A DNA stretch of 64,000 nucleotides, from the NCBI RefSeq assembly GCF_007860185.1, contig NZ_SJPY01000007.1:372001-436000 (forward strand), given 5' to 3'. Positions 29,999-39,445 of the stretch are shown here, one piece after another. The stretch's first letter is position 1, and each line of letters starts with the position of its first letter. Below the pieces are notes generated by a model. It had not been told where the DNA came from. It was given only the letters and a program-made list of their open reading frames with translations, and ran no database searches. A program made the translations under genes and the position numbers. This stretch comes from Novipirellula aureliae. GTDB lineage: Bacteria > Planctomycetota > Planctomycetia > Pirellulales > Pirellulaceae.

Positions 29999-29999
29999 G

Positions 30000-30377
30000 A
30001 GAGGGGAGAATTCTTGTCCGTTGGAATCTCTCGCGGTAGTAGTGTGATTGGGTACATTCCTCGGGGAGACGAATGGCCCAAACTTAGGCGGTCTCCCTCA
30101 GTGCCAGTGTGTGACTGCAGAAACAGTCGTAGCAAACCCTCGTGCTTTGCCCAGATTGAGAAATGGCTCGACCGAAAAATCCGTGGGTTGATTCATTAAT
30201 CCCATGTACCGAAGGCTAGGTTTTTCAGGCACCGCAGGGCTAAAAGAATGTTCCCGGTGCATCGGCAATCGGACGTTCAAAAATAAACCTCGGCAACGCA
30301 AGCCGTTTTATCAAGGCCAAGCGAGACATCCTTCCCGCCCTGACCCCGTTGTCCCTAAGGAAGTTGCTCCCTCAGCA
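30000..30377. other. Non-coding spacer
   Basis: No reading frame with protein-like composition and no obvious terminator after the peroxidase gene. Confidence 0.4.
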
Positions 30378-30674
30378 GAGCTAGCCCGGAATGGCGTGGA
30401 CTGAAGGAATTCTAAAACGCGAAACATCCTTCCGTCGAGCTTGTCTCGGCGGAGGAAACAAGTGGCGGCTACAAACCGCACGCCGGAAAGAAATTCGCCC
30501 CACCCCCACGAATCGCCGGAGGCGATTCGTGGGGGTGGGGCGAGCGTGGGAGTTTGCGTTCATGGTAGCTGCCACCTGTTGCTCCGCCCGGACAAGCCGG
30601 ACGGAAGCAGGAAAAACACCCCTGTGAAACTCACTCCGTTTTTCTTAAGTCCACGCCATTCGAGCTAGGCCGGA
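30378..30674 (+). mobile_element. ~295-bp hairpin element with terminal inverted repeats, copy 2 (MITE-like)
   Basis: Same element as at 7188-7482. Inverted ends are exact here: GAATGGCGTGGACT at 30389-30402 and AGTCCACGCCATTC at 30648-30661. The inner stem 30496-30517 / 30521-30542 is a perfect 22 bp with loop GGA, the reverse complement of the TCC loop in copy 1. Border GAGCTAG(C/G)CCGGA is again repeated directly. Confidence 0.78.
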
Positions 30675-30898
30675 GGAGGAGTCCAAGATCGCATACCGTC
30701 GCCGCAGTCATTTCGGCGAACCACCGTTCGCGGTCATCAAGGTGATGTTCGATCGGCGTCGTTTCTTGCTCCGAGGCATCGAGGGAGTCGAGCAAGAGTG
30801 GCAATGGGTATCGCGAATGCCATGCCCCCAAAAAAACTTCCGCAACTTCCTTTTCACCCACAGATTCTTCTGACGAGGCAAAAAAAATAGGGTTGGTC

Positions 30899-30966
30899 GT
30901 AGTGGACGAGGTTACGAGTCCCTTACTGTACAACGGTCCAAAAGGACTCGTTACCTCGTCCACTAC
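30899..30966. repeat. 23-bp inverted repeat downstream of the barrel gene
   Basis: GTAGTGGACGAGGTTACGAG plus TCC at 30899-30921 pairs with 30944-30966 with one mismatch; the loop is 22 nt. It sits 44 nt after the stop of the minus-strand outer-membrane gene and could end its transcript, although no T-run follows. It opens with GTAGTGGA like the hairpin at 32731. Confidence 0.6.
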
Positions 30967-31009
30967 TCTAAAACGAAACCTTGACGCACCACGAGTGGTT
31001 GGAGTGCGG

Positions 31010-32509
31010 TTAGTAACCGATGCCCAGGCGTAGCATGAAGGCGTCGTCGGGGTCGATGTCATCGTTTGGGTTGTAGCGATACACGAGTTCTCGGTTGAAT
31101 ACGTAGCCGATTTCGATGAACGAGTTTCGGCGGCCCGCACGGATGTAGTCGTGTTGTCCCCACTCTAACCCCATCATGATCCGCCAATCGTTGATATCGA
31201 CACTGTCGTTCATCCCACTTTCTCGCTTGATCGTCCAGGAACCGCCTCCGTATTCCCCTGCGATGTACCCCCACACGTCTTGCGTGCCAACCGTTCGACA
31301 ATAACGCGAGTACTTTGGCTGGGGAAAGAAGATGTCCCAACGAGAATAGGGGGTCGGTTGCCAAAGCAAACCACCCGCAGGCAGCAGTTTTATCTTGTTC
31401 CGATCGAGATAGTACGCGCCTGCTTTCAGAGTCGACGTCGGAGTCAAGCGAAAATTCCCCAACACTCTCCCCATGATTCGAAAACTATCATTGGTATAGG
31501 TATCAAAATCAGTGAACACACCGAAACGAGTTCCCACTTCCATTCCAAAGATCTGGTTCGGATCGCTTTGCCAACCTAAATCGAGAAATGCGCTATACGC
31601 GTTTGGTGGCAAATCGGCTCCTGTGCTACTCTCGGGACCGTCCCACAAATGAAGCGAGAAGGAAGGAGCGATCATCAGCGGCTGGCTGGAATATAAAAAG
31701 TTCTGCCAAGCAAAAACGATAGAAGTATCGAAGTCATTGATTCCTAGATCATACGCGGTCGAATCGCCAGATCCAATGTAGGTATAGCGGAAACGCGGCC
31801 CTTGCAGTAACCGATACACGCTCATGGTTGCCGTATCCCAGTTCATTGAATCGTTCCACAAGCCGCTCGGGAACAGCGTTGTCGGTGCCGATTGCGGGTA
31901 AGGGGAACCGTAGGGCGAAACACCTAGAGGTGCACTTCCATAAGTGGTGGGAGGTGATTGCGTGAACGGTGGCAACGTCGTTTGCCCATAACTAGGTAGA
32001 TCGTAGGATGGTGGATAAGTGGGCGGATTGGTGATCGGTGTCCCGTATGTCGATGCTGCCCCATATGCCGGAGGATAGACACCCGCGTTGGCTGGCGGTG
32101 GAACGTTATCGTTCAATCCATAACCGGCTGGCGAGCCGAGTGGAGCCGCAGTGCTAAACGGGGTTTGCGTGCCAGAAAACAGTCGGTTCAACAAACCACC
32201 ATTGTTCGGAGCGGCAGGAATTGCGTTCCCCAATGTTGCGCTCGACGGATAGCCCTGCGGATTGGCAGCGTACGGATTAAACGATCCGCTCGGTGCGGGC
32301 GATGTCGAGCCTTGGAACGTTGAAGGACCGTTCGTTCCCGGCGGTGGACCGATCGGTTGCAAATTCGTTTGCGGCGTGTCGAACGAGTTTTGCCCCGAAA
32401 CATAATTGCCGCCGACAACCGAAGTTGCCACAATCAAGCCGATTCCCAGGCTGCGCATCAACAACGCGCCTCGCGAGCGAATCCAGTTTGGGGTGAAAGC
32501 AAGTGACAT
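31010..32509 (-). CDS. Predicted outer-membrane beta-barrel protein with Pro/Tyr-rich linker
   Basis: 499 residues. A signal peptide (SLGIGLIVATSVVGGNYVSGQ) is followed by ~170 residues rich in Pro, Ser, Tyr and Gly (units like TYPPSYDLPSYG), then ~270 residues of alternating aromatic strands ending FMLRLGIGY, as expected for a barrel with a C-terminal aromatic. No named family is recognised. The linker resembles that of the barrel lipoprotein at 22354 and may cross a periplasmic or surface layer. Confidence 0.65.
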   Translation of the reverse strand: MSLAFTPNWIRSRGALLMRSLGIGLIVATSVVGGNYVSGQNSFDTPQTNLQPIGPPPGTNGPSTFQGSTSPAPSGSFNPYAANPQGYPSSATLGNAIPAAPNNGGLLNRLFSGTQTPFSTAAPLGSPAGYGLNDNVPPPANAGVYPPAYGAASTYGTPITNPPTYPPSYDLPSYGQTTLPPFTQSPPTTYGSAPLGVSPYGSPYPQSAPTTLFPSGLWNDSMNWDTATMSVYRLLQGPRFRYTYIGSGDSTAYDLGINDFDTSIVFAWQNFLYSSQPLMIAPSFSLHLWDGPESSTGADLPPNAYSAFLDLGWQSDPNQIFGMEVGTRFGVFTDFDTYTNDSFRIMGRVLGNFRLTPTSTLKAGAYYLDRNKIKLLPAGGLLWQPTPYSRWDIFFPQPKYSRYCRTVGTQDVWGYIAGEYGGGSWTIKRESGMNDSVDINDWRIMMGLEWGQHDYIRAGRRNSFIEIGYVFNRELVYRYNPNDDIDPDDAFMLRLGIGY

Positions 32510-32730
32510 ACGAAAACGGCAAAAGGGACGGTGGGAAAACAGGCAATCGATTCAGTTCTATGTTGAGTTACGAATTCGTTACCACCAATGTCAAGATGAA
32601 ATGGAAAATGGAAGGAATTTGTTTCAAGCTTTCGGAAACTTTAGCCGACAAGCTTGTTGCGAAGGACGGATCGAATTGACCACAATGAAAGCAAGGAACC
32701 GCCTCATCGCGGTTTATTGCAAAAACACCG

Positions 32731-32786
32731 TAGTGGATCTTGTTAAAGACCCCGCCTCAGAGGGGCCTTTAAAAAAATCCACTACC
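32731..32786. repeat. Palindromic hairpin of the GTAGTGGAT family
   Basis: GTAGTGGATCTTGTTAAAG and the opposite CTTTAA...ATCCACTAC arms form an interrupted stem that also pairs CCCC with GGGG around loop GCCTCAGA. One arm recurs at 55803-55828 on the opposite strand. It lies between two divergent genes. Confidence 0.6.
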
Positions 32787-32835
32787 GCAGGACTGCCTCA
32801 ATCCCGCCTACCCCTGTTTTCGATGTGACACAACG

Positions 32836-33537
32836 ATGGAAGATTTAGACGTAGCACGAATCGCCGAGTATTTGCACTTAACACCGCCGCAAGTCGTGAA
32901 AATGGCAGATCGCGGACGTATTCCAGCCCGCAAGGTGGGCGGCCATTACGTTTTTAACGAGGCTGAGATTCACCATTGGCTTGAGGCAAGGATTGGTGCG
33001 AGTGACTCGGCACAACTCGACGAAGTCCAAGAAGTGCTCGATCGCGTTTCCCCGACTGCGGTTGACCGTCCGATCGCCGAGCTTTGCTCGGTTGACGCGA
33101 TTGCCGTCCCGCTGAATTCACGGACTCGAGGGTCGGTCATTCGGTCAATGTCCGATTTAGCGGCGAAATCGGGGTTGATGTGGGATGCCCCCGCGATGGC
33201 AGAAGCCGTGAGTGTCCGTGAACAAATGCACCCAACGGCACTCGACTGCGGCGTCGCTTTGCTTCACCCACGCCGTCCCCAAACATCGATCTTGGCCGAT
33301 TCTGTGGTCGCCCTCGGCATTTGTCCCTCGCCGCTTCCGTTCGCCGATCGCGGTCAACTAACCGATGTTTTCTTTCTAATTTGCTCTTACGACGACGCCA
33401 CTCACCTTCGTATCCTCGCCAAGCTGAGTCGCATGATCGTCGCGGACGGATTCCTCGATGAACTGCGCACCACCGAGACCGCTGGCGAAGCATGGAGTTG
33501 TCTGCGGGATTGCGAAGAGCGAATCGATCAGGAGTAA
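32836..33537 (+). CDS. Excisionase-type HTH fused to a PTS EIIA domain
   Basis: 233 residues. Residues 5-50 are a MerR/excisionase winged helix (ARIAEYLHLTPPQVVKMADR, then GRIPARKVGGHYVFNEAEI). Residues ~80-230 are a PtsN/fructose-type EIIA domain with the phospho-His equivalent His144 (CGVALLHPRRP). No EIIB or EIIC is nearby, so it is likely a regulator whose DNA binding responds to PTS phosphorylation rather than a sugar transporter. This is inference from the domain pairing, which I have met in planctomycete genomes. Confidence 0.78.
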   Translation: MEDLDVARIAEYLHLTPPQVVKMADRGRIPARKVGGHYVFNEAEIHHWLEARIGASDSAQLDEVQEVLDRVSPTAVDRPIAELCSVDAIAVPLNSRTRGSVIRSMSDLAAKSGLMWDAPAMAEAVSVREQMHPTALDCGVALLHPRRPQTSILADSVVALGICPSPLPFADRGQLTDVFFLICSYDDATHLRILAKLSRMIVADGFLDELRTTETAGEAWSCLRDCEERIDQE

Positions 33538-33599
33538 AAAGTTTAGCTTTTTCGGCGATTCGAAACTCCTAAACAAAACACCAACCGAACGAACGAACG

Positions 33600-34484
33600 A
33601 TGGATCGTCACCTACCAAGCAGACCAACCGCGCATGGCGGTTGCCAAACTCTTTTATGGATTGGGCCACGTGATGCGAAGGAGCTACATGAGGCGTACGA
33701 TTTCTGCGAGCGTTCTGCCTCTCAAATCGCTTACCGGCATTCGATTGCCGATGCCATCCAACGACCTGCGATGAGCGTTGACCGAATCTTGTTTGCTCGC
33801 ATCAACCGAGCCCCCTTCGATTGGCGTTTCGCGAATACGGTTCTAAGTAAGACGGACGATATTCGCGCAGCATGTCTGATAGGGAGCCTTTGTGATGGCG
33901 TCCCGCATAACGAACGGTTTGCAATTTCAGAGTCGAATCGATTGCGACTTGCATCCTCCTCTGCAGACGTAAATCAAAAGCTCCTCCTTATCAAATCGCA
34001 CGCTTGGAATCAATCATTACCCGCATGGCTCGATGGTACGGATGTTTCTCAGCCGATCATCGCGACGACCAAAAAAACAGTTGCCGTTATCGCAGCAACC
34101 TTTGCAGCGGCTGAGCCAATCTTGGATTTGATCAGTGACTTGGGGCATAGCGTGGTTTGGATACGAAGCCCCGAGTCGGTGAGGGTTCGTAACATCGATC
34201 AAGTGATTTGGGATGATTCGCTCGCCTCGCCAGCGACCTTTCAAACATGGCGACACCGAACCGAGTCGGTTGCTACTCAGAAGAATACCAAGCACGCTTG
34301 GATTGCAAGTAGCCCACGAATCGATCAATCGGACTCGGCTCGTCGAGCAGGCGTCGATTTAGTGCTTAGCAAGCCGTTTTCCTGCCGTGCACTCAGTCAA
34401 TGGCTCGCCGAAAAGGAAAGCATTCGCGAAGGAGGCTCACGATTGCAAAACACTCTGGCAAAGCGAAGCAAGGTCGCGGCCTGA
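33600..34484 (+). CDS. Unknown protein with degenerate receiver-like C-terminus
   Basis: 294 residues, no clear family. Residues ~150-275 look like a response-regulator receiver fold: strand TVAVIAATFAAAEP, then HAWIASSPRI and, at the end, ARRAGVDLVLSKPF, where the KPF matches the conserved Lys-Pro. The usual acidic pocket and phospho-Asp are not visible, so it is probably not phosphorylated. It follows the HTH-EIIA gene by 62 nt on the same strand, which suggests a joint regulatory role. Confidence 0.5.
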   Translation: MDRHLPSRPTAHGGCQTLLWIGPRDAKELHEAYDFCERSASQIAYRHSIADAIQRPAMSVDRILFARINRAPFDWRFANTVLSKTDDIRAACLIGSLCDGVPHNERFAISESNRLRLASSSADVNQKLLLIKSHAWNQSLPAWLDGTDVSQPIIATTKKTVAVIAATFAAAEPILDLISDLGHSVVWIRSPESVRVRNIDQVIWDDSLASPATFQTWRHRTESVATQKNTKHAWIASSPRIDQSDSARRAGVDLVLSKPFSCRALSQWLAEKESIREGGSRLQNTLAKRSKVAA

Positions 34485-34494
34485 GCCGTTTCGT

Positions 34495-36078
34495 TTAACA
34501 TTCACTCAGGTTCACGGCTATTTGGACAGCTAATCCGCCTTCGGATGTTTCTTTGTACTTGGCGTTCATATCGAGCGCCGTTTCCCACATCGTTCGAACC
34601 ACACCGTCGAGCGAGACGCGAGCTTCCGAGGGATCACGTCCGATCGCCAAGCGGGCAGCCGTAATGGCCTTGATCGCTCCGAACGCGTTGCGTTCGATAC
34701 ATGGTATTTGAACCAGACCAGCAATCGGATCACACGTCATCCCCAAATGATGCTCCATCGCAATCTCGGCCGCTTCGGTCACTTGCCGTGGAGAACCGCC
34801 CAAGCATTCTGCCAAGCCCGCAGCCGCCATTGCAGAGGAGACACCGATTTCTGCTTGACAACCGCCTTGAGCAGCCGAGATGGTCGCACCCTTTTTGAAA
34901 ATGCAACCAATTTCCGCGGCTGTCAACAAGAACGTTATCCAATCGTCATCGCTGGAGTCACAGAAAAGGAGTAGATACATCATCACCGCCGGAATCACTC
35001 CTGCCGCCCCGTTGGTCGGTGCCGTGACGACTCGGCCGAACGCCGCATTCTCTTCGTTCGTCGCGAGCGCAAAACAACTGACCCAGTCCAACACGACGGA
35101 AAAGTCGTGCGTTTGACGCTTGAGAATTGAAATCCACTCGTCACGATCCGCGGGGACTTCGCCGCCAAGAAGTTTCCTCGCCATTCGAGCGGCACGCCGG
35201 CGAACGCCTAAACCGCCCGGCAACGTCCCGTCGCATCGGCAGCCACGATGAATCGTTTCGAGCATCGTTTCACGAATCCGACCCATTTTGTCGCGAATAG
35301 CTGGCTCGCTTCGCCAGCTCAATTCGTTCTTCAAAACCAACCGAGAAATCGATAGCGATTGAGCAGCACAATGAACCAACATGTCTTCACCACAATCAAC
35401 CGGGAACGGAACCGATGGCGTCGGCGATAGGTCCGTTTCGCCCGCTTTCAGGATAAAACCACCACCGACTGAAAAGAAAGCCTCACTCTGCAATGGTTGT
35501 TTACCCGCCCACGCAATAAACTTCATGCCGTTTGGATGTTGAGGGAGTACCTCGTCAAAGTGAAAGACGATATCCGTCTTTGGGTCGAACGTAATCCAAT
35601 GTCGACCGAGCAAACAAATGACTCGCGACTCAGCGATTCGCTTTAGTCGCGTGTCCAGGGATTCAATATCAATCGTTTCAGGATGCTCGCCCATCAACCC
35701 AAACTGGACCGCGATATCAGTTCCATGACCTTTCCCCGTCTTCGCGAGCGAACCGAATAACTCGATTTGTATTCGCGTAATGGCCTCCAATTCATCGGGC
35801 GTTCGTTCCTTCAAAAACCGAGTCGCTGCCAACCAGGGGCCCATCGTATGTGAACTAGATGGACCGACTCCAATTTTGAACATGTCAAAAACGCTGAGCG
35901 ATTCGAATACCCGGGCTGGCTCGATCGGCAGAATGGTAGATGGCAATGAATCGTTCTCGGCAAGCGAATGGAGATGGTTTGATTGCGTAACAAAACGGTG
36001 GGTTCCGAGTGGTCGACGTTGACCTATGTATTCAATCCTTTGCCGTCGTGTTGAGAGGAAAAAACTTGGCGGGAGCAA
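34495..36078 (-). CDS. sdaA: L-serine ammonia-lyase (iron-sulfur type)
   Basis: Up to 527 residues. It deaminates L-serine to pyruvate with a [4Fe-4S] cluster. The N-terminal beta domain begins FDMFKIGVGPSSSHTMGPW; the catalytic alpha domain has GGCQAEIGVSSAMAA, MTCDPIAGLVQIPC and ERNAFGAI, which include the cluster cysteines. The single-chain form is about 455 residues in E. coli, so the ~65 extra N-terminal residues may be untranslated; a TTG at 35946 is an alternative start. The longest form overlaps the upstream gene by 47 nt. Confidence 0.92.
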   Translation of the reverse strand: MLPPSFFLSTRRQRIEYIGQRRPLGTHRFVTQSNHLHSLAENDSLPSTILPIEPARVFESLSVFDMFKIGVGPSSSHTMGPWLAATRFLKERTPDELEAITRIQIELFGSLAKTGKGHGTDIAVQFGLMGEHPETIDIESLDTRLKRIAESRVICLLGRHWITFDPKTDIVFHFDEVLPQHPNGMKFIAWAGKQPLQSEAFFSVGGGFILKAGETDLSPTPSVPFPVDCGEDMLVHCAAQSLSISRLVLKNELSWRSEPAIRDKMGRIRETMLETIHRGCRCDGTLPGGLGVRRRAARMARKLLGGEVPADRDEWISILKRQTHDFSVVLDWVSCFALATNEENAAFGRVVTAPTNGAAGVIPAVMMYLLLFCDSSDDDWITFLLTAAEIGCIFKKGATISAAQGGCQAEIGVSSAMAAAGLAECLGGSPRQVTEAAEIAMEHHLGMTCDPIAGLVQIPCIERNAFGAIKAITAARLAIGRDPSEARVSLDGVVRTMWETALDMNAKYKETSEGGLAVQIAVNLSEC

Positions 36079-38374
36079 TTACAATCTCTGTTTCGATATC
36101 GCTCGCTTGAATCATCGGTGTAGTCGCTAACATTTTCGTAAAGGAACCACCAGGACGAAAGATCGGATCAAGAGTAGCCGTCACACGAATCGGTCGGTTG
36201 GGGACGTCAAACAACTTTGTCCGATTGCCATCGCGTTGCCCAGCGATCATGCTCAGCACGACTTGCCCCGGATCAGGCAACAAAGACACGTTCGCCTGGG
36301 TGACATCGCGTCCGAGATGATTAACGACGCGGCAAACAGCGGTTCGGTTTCCCCTCAAAATCGATAACTCCGGGCCTGTGACTCGTTCAACACCTTCTTC
36401 CTTGCTGACCATTGCCGGTTCGTTGCCGATCAACGTCCACCCCTTCGTTAGTAACCCCGGCTGGATTGTGAGACCGTACTGATTGGCATCGGCTGCGATG
36501 ACTTCGTAATGCCCGTCCGAATCGCTGACGCCTAAGAAATTCAACACTTGAAAGTTTTCTTCGTTTGAATGCTCCGCAGTGGCGACCGCACGAATGAGTC
36601 CGTGCGAAAGCGGTTGTTCGTTGAACGTCAAGACTCCATCAATTTTAACGGCTCGCTGTAGTCGGATTTTAACAATAGGTTGTTGCGTTGACTTCACCTT
36701 CAGCTCAGCAAAGAACTGGGGATCCACTTCGGGATAGATGACGGTAACAAGACGATCGCATTCAAAATCGAAGCAAGTTCGCACCTCGGCTTTACCGCTA
36801 TTGTCGGTCAACGCAAACGTTCGATATTGCCCTTCGATCGACTGCGTCTGCAAAATAGGCTTTGACTTATTGCGGCCGGGCTTGCGATTCGGCGTCACCC
36901 AACACCGAACTTTTGCATCGGGCACCGGAGATCCATCGGGAAAAGTCACTTGGACCGGAAGCGGTGGTTGTGAATCGGATTCGACGAACCGAATTTCTCC
37001 GAGCGACTCCACATCGCGATCAGAAACGGATAACTCGATTTCAAGAGACTTCCCTTGACTGACGTACTGCTCTAGCTCACGATCACTCAGCCATCCCGGC
37101 ATCAATCTTAGAGTCTTGCAACCATGCTCGACCAAAACACGAAAGGTTCCCGCTTCGTCCGTTCTTGCAAGCAATCGCCTACCATTCGTTTCGACAATCA
37201 CATCCTTTATCGGTTCCTGCTGGGGCGCCGATCGGATCGTGCCACTTATCCATCGTCCGGCGACCAATTGATAGTCAGGCTGTGGCATTCCCTTTGCCAC
37301 AGCTTTGCGATCAATCCTCCATTTCCAGCCTAGATCAGTGCTGTCTGGCGGAGGGATCACCTTCAGGGATGATACGTAGCGTGAGACTTCGACTTGATAA
37401 CGTCCCCGTTCATCGACCGTGATCTGTTTGGTTGCTGATTTGATGATCGCACCGTCAGCCGGTTCGCCACTGCTATGCAAGACCGTTCCAGACAGGACGA
37501 CTGCCATCTCAGGCCTCTTCGTAAGTGCAAACGGACTCGACCTAATCGCTTGGGCATGGGGTCCCGCTCTCAGCGGAGTATTGGTCCAACATTGCTCGTG
37601 GTTAACAAATACCTCTGTATTGGGCGGCAGGTTATTGAACAGGAATCGACCCCGTTTGTCTGTTTTTGTTTTCCATCCGCTGAGACCTAAGGGAGACAAA
37701 TACGGAACAAGGGATTCCCCGCTGCGCTGCTGGAAAATGCTACCCAGCGCGACATCCTCGCCAACCACAACTTCTCCCGATTCATCATATAAAACGCCAT
37801 AGACGGAGCCGCCAATCGGCTGGAGTTCCAAGTCGCAATCAATCCTCGAACGAGACAATAAGAGCTGCGGTGTTACCCAAGCGACACGATCAATGGGCGT
37901 CGCAGCAAACACGTAAACGGGGAATCCGTACCGCTCGATTCGGCCATCGAGCATAAAGTTGATCGACGATAGGTATGAATCGGAAGTTATATGTCGCTTA
38001 CCCATTGCAGCGAAACGCTCATCCAGATCGCGAACGAATGCGGCATCCAAGGTGTATTCGCCATTCTCATCAGACGTTGTTTTGGAAATCAATTTCCATT
38101 GATTGTCCCAGTTCTGGACCCAGCAACCCACGCGTGCATCGGCGACCGGTTGTTGCATTTCATCAATCACTTTTCCGTGGATTTCCAGCGGATCGATTGA
38201 ATTGGATTTCACGTCAGCATCTAGCTTCCAAGTTGCTGCACTATCGAATGCCGAAGCTGCCTTGACGTCTGAAAAGTCAACAACCTTGGTCGTCTCATTC
38301 GAGGCCAACTCGGATGAACAACCAACCGAAACAGTACAGGCAATCGCCAGGAGGCAAAGACCACGTTGATTCAT
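36032..38374 (-). CDS. Large lipoprotein with carboxypeptidase-regulatory-like domains
   Basis: 780 residues with a lipoprotein signal (LLAIACTVSVGC, lipid Cys19). Several Ig-like repeats of the carboxypeptidase-regulatory type follow: GKVIDEMQQPVADARVGCWV...DENGEYTL, GTVLHSSGEPADGAIIKS...DERGRYQV, and others. Such proteins are numerous in planctomycetes and presumably sit at the periplasm or surface. No catalytic domain is visible. Confidence 0.75.
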   Translation of the reverse strand: MNQRGLCLLAIACTVSVGCSSELASNETTKVVDFSDVKAASAFDSAATWKLDADVKSNSIDPLEIHGKVIDEMQQPVADARVGCWVQNWDNQWKLISKTTSDENGEYTLDAAFVRDLDERFAAMGKRHITSDSYLSSINFMLDGRIERYGFPVYVFAATPIDRVAWVTPQLLLSRSRIDCDLELQPIGGSVYGVLYDESGEVVVGEDVALGSIFQQRSGESLVPYLSPLGLSGWKTKTDKRGRFLFNNLPPNTEVFVNHEQCWTNTPLRAGPHAQAIRSSPFALTKRPEMAVVLSGTVLHSSGEPADGAIIKSATKQITVDERGRYQVEVSRYVSSLKVIPPPDSTDLGWKWRIDRKAVAKGMPQPDYQLVAGRWISGTIRSAPQQEPIKDVIVETNGRRLLARTDEAGTFRVLVEHGCKTLRLMPGWLSDRELEQYVSQGKSLEIELSVSDRDVESLGEIRFVESDSQPPLPVQVTFPDGSPVPDAKVRCWVTPNRKPGRNKSKPILQTQSIEGQYRTFALTDNSGKAEVRTCFDFECDRLVTVIYPEVDPQFFAELKVKSTQQPIVKIRLQRAVKIDGVLTFNEQPLSHGLIRAVATAEHSNEENFQVLNFLGVSDSDGHYEVIAADANQYGLTIQPGLLTKGWTLIGNEPAMVSKEEGVERVTGPELSILRGNRTAVCRVVNHLGRDVTQANVSLLPDPGQVVLSMIAGQRDGNRTKLFDVPNRPIRVTATLDPIFRPGGSFTKMLATTPMIQASDIETEIVIAPAKFFPLNTTAKD

Positions 38375-39144
38375 CTCTAAACTCCACTCTCAGTCGTAGG
38401 GGTTATTGCGTATGGGATTGCCAGTCATACAACCTTAGCCATCCTAGCACAAAATAACTTGCCTACTACCTAAACCTTAACGGATAACTCGAGGCTCCAG
38501 TCGATGCCTGGAAATAGATAAAACGCAGTAGCGACATGAGTAGAAAAACCGAAGCGTCAACGAGAAGATATCCTGTCGATACCGGGGACGACAACCATAC
38601 TCAACGAGCATATCGAGACCAACGCTTTGGTCGGAGTCGTTTTGTTTTCTGGTCCTGTTCGTCAGGCATGCCTAATGCTTCTTCATCCGTTTTGCCGTGT
38701 CAGCGCAACCAAAGCATCGTGAGCTCGGGCTGTGGTACGACCAGCGCCAATCCCTCATCGTCGCCAAGCCGCCCTCGTGCTTTGTCACAACGAAGAATGA
38801 GGGTAAGCATCTTTCGTGGCTTTTGCCAAGCCTCTAACGCCGAAACGGCTAATGAATCATTCGGGTCAGCGGAGGGCGAGTGTACTGATGAAATTTGCGT
38901 TTCGAGTCGGCTGGGTCAAGCCGCGGTAGCGGTGCCGATCCGGCTAGAAACCGGGACACCCTATAGGCCCATTCCAGACATAAAAAACGCCCGGAGAAAC
39001 CGAGCGTTTGATGGTTGCTAGGGGCTGCCGAAACGAGCAAAAAAATAACCTCAGCGATCCCGGTTCAATCAGCCTTGCGATCATGGCCAAATGAACCGTA
39101 ATGGACTGGTTTTTGCTGGTACCGAATCGTGTAACCGATCCCTA
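38375..39144. other. Repeat-bearing non-coding region
   Basis: No gene is supported; an open frame at 38536-39021 has Arg/Ser-rich composition and contains repeats. 38775-38833 is an inverted, internally shortened copy of repeat C, and 38917-38960 matches 42098-42140 (GCGGTGCCGA...CCGGGA). Confidence 0.6.
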
Positions 39145-39330
39145 TTACGGCATCTCCGCCGCCTGTTCCTTCTGGATCCTCTCTTGCTCTGCATTGTATT
39201 CGGCCCATTCATCGGGAGTCATGTCGGCAAACGTATTGGTACCGCCAGAGGAGGCCGTATCGCCGTCACAACCGACCATCGTCGACACGTACAGTGAAAG
39301 GAGTAAAACGAATAAACACGATCGAAACAT
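39145..39330 (-). CDS. Small lipoprotein
   Basis: 61 residues from the ATG with AGGAG seven nt upstream. Signal MFRSCLFVLLLSLYVSTMVGC with the lipid Cys at 21, then a short polar tail (MTPDEWAEYNAEQERIQKEQ). Small lipoproteins of this kind commonly follow DUF1559 genes in planctomycetes. A strong terminator separates it from the DUF1559 gene, so it probably has its own promoter. Confidence 0.7.
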   Translation of the reverse strand: MFRSCLFVLLLSLYVSTMVGCDGDTASSGGTNTFADMTPDEWAEYNAEQERIQKEQAAEMP

Positions 39331-39383
39331 TCCAAGTCTCCTAAAGACAATCCGCAATGATTAAAAAACATAAGTGAAACAGA

Positions 39384-39423
39384 CAGAAAAATCGCACCAC
39401 GGAAGACACTTCCGTGGTGCGAT
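39384..39423 (-). terminator. Rho-independent terminator of the DUF1559 gene
   Basis: Perfect 15-bp stem (ATCGCACCACGGAAG at 39391-39405 against 39409-39423, 3-nt loop). Read on the minus strand it is followed by TTTTCTG. It lies 22 nt after the DUF1559 stop. Confidence 0.88.
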
Positions 39424-39445
39424 CAAATGTCAAACAAGGTGAGGG

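Noticed and set aside
38536-39021. 161-residue open frame as a gene
   Set aside because: Arg/Ser-rich composition, contains two dispersed repeats, no family and no ribosome binding site.
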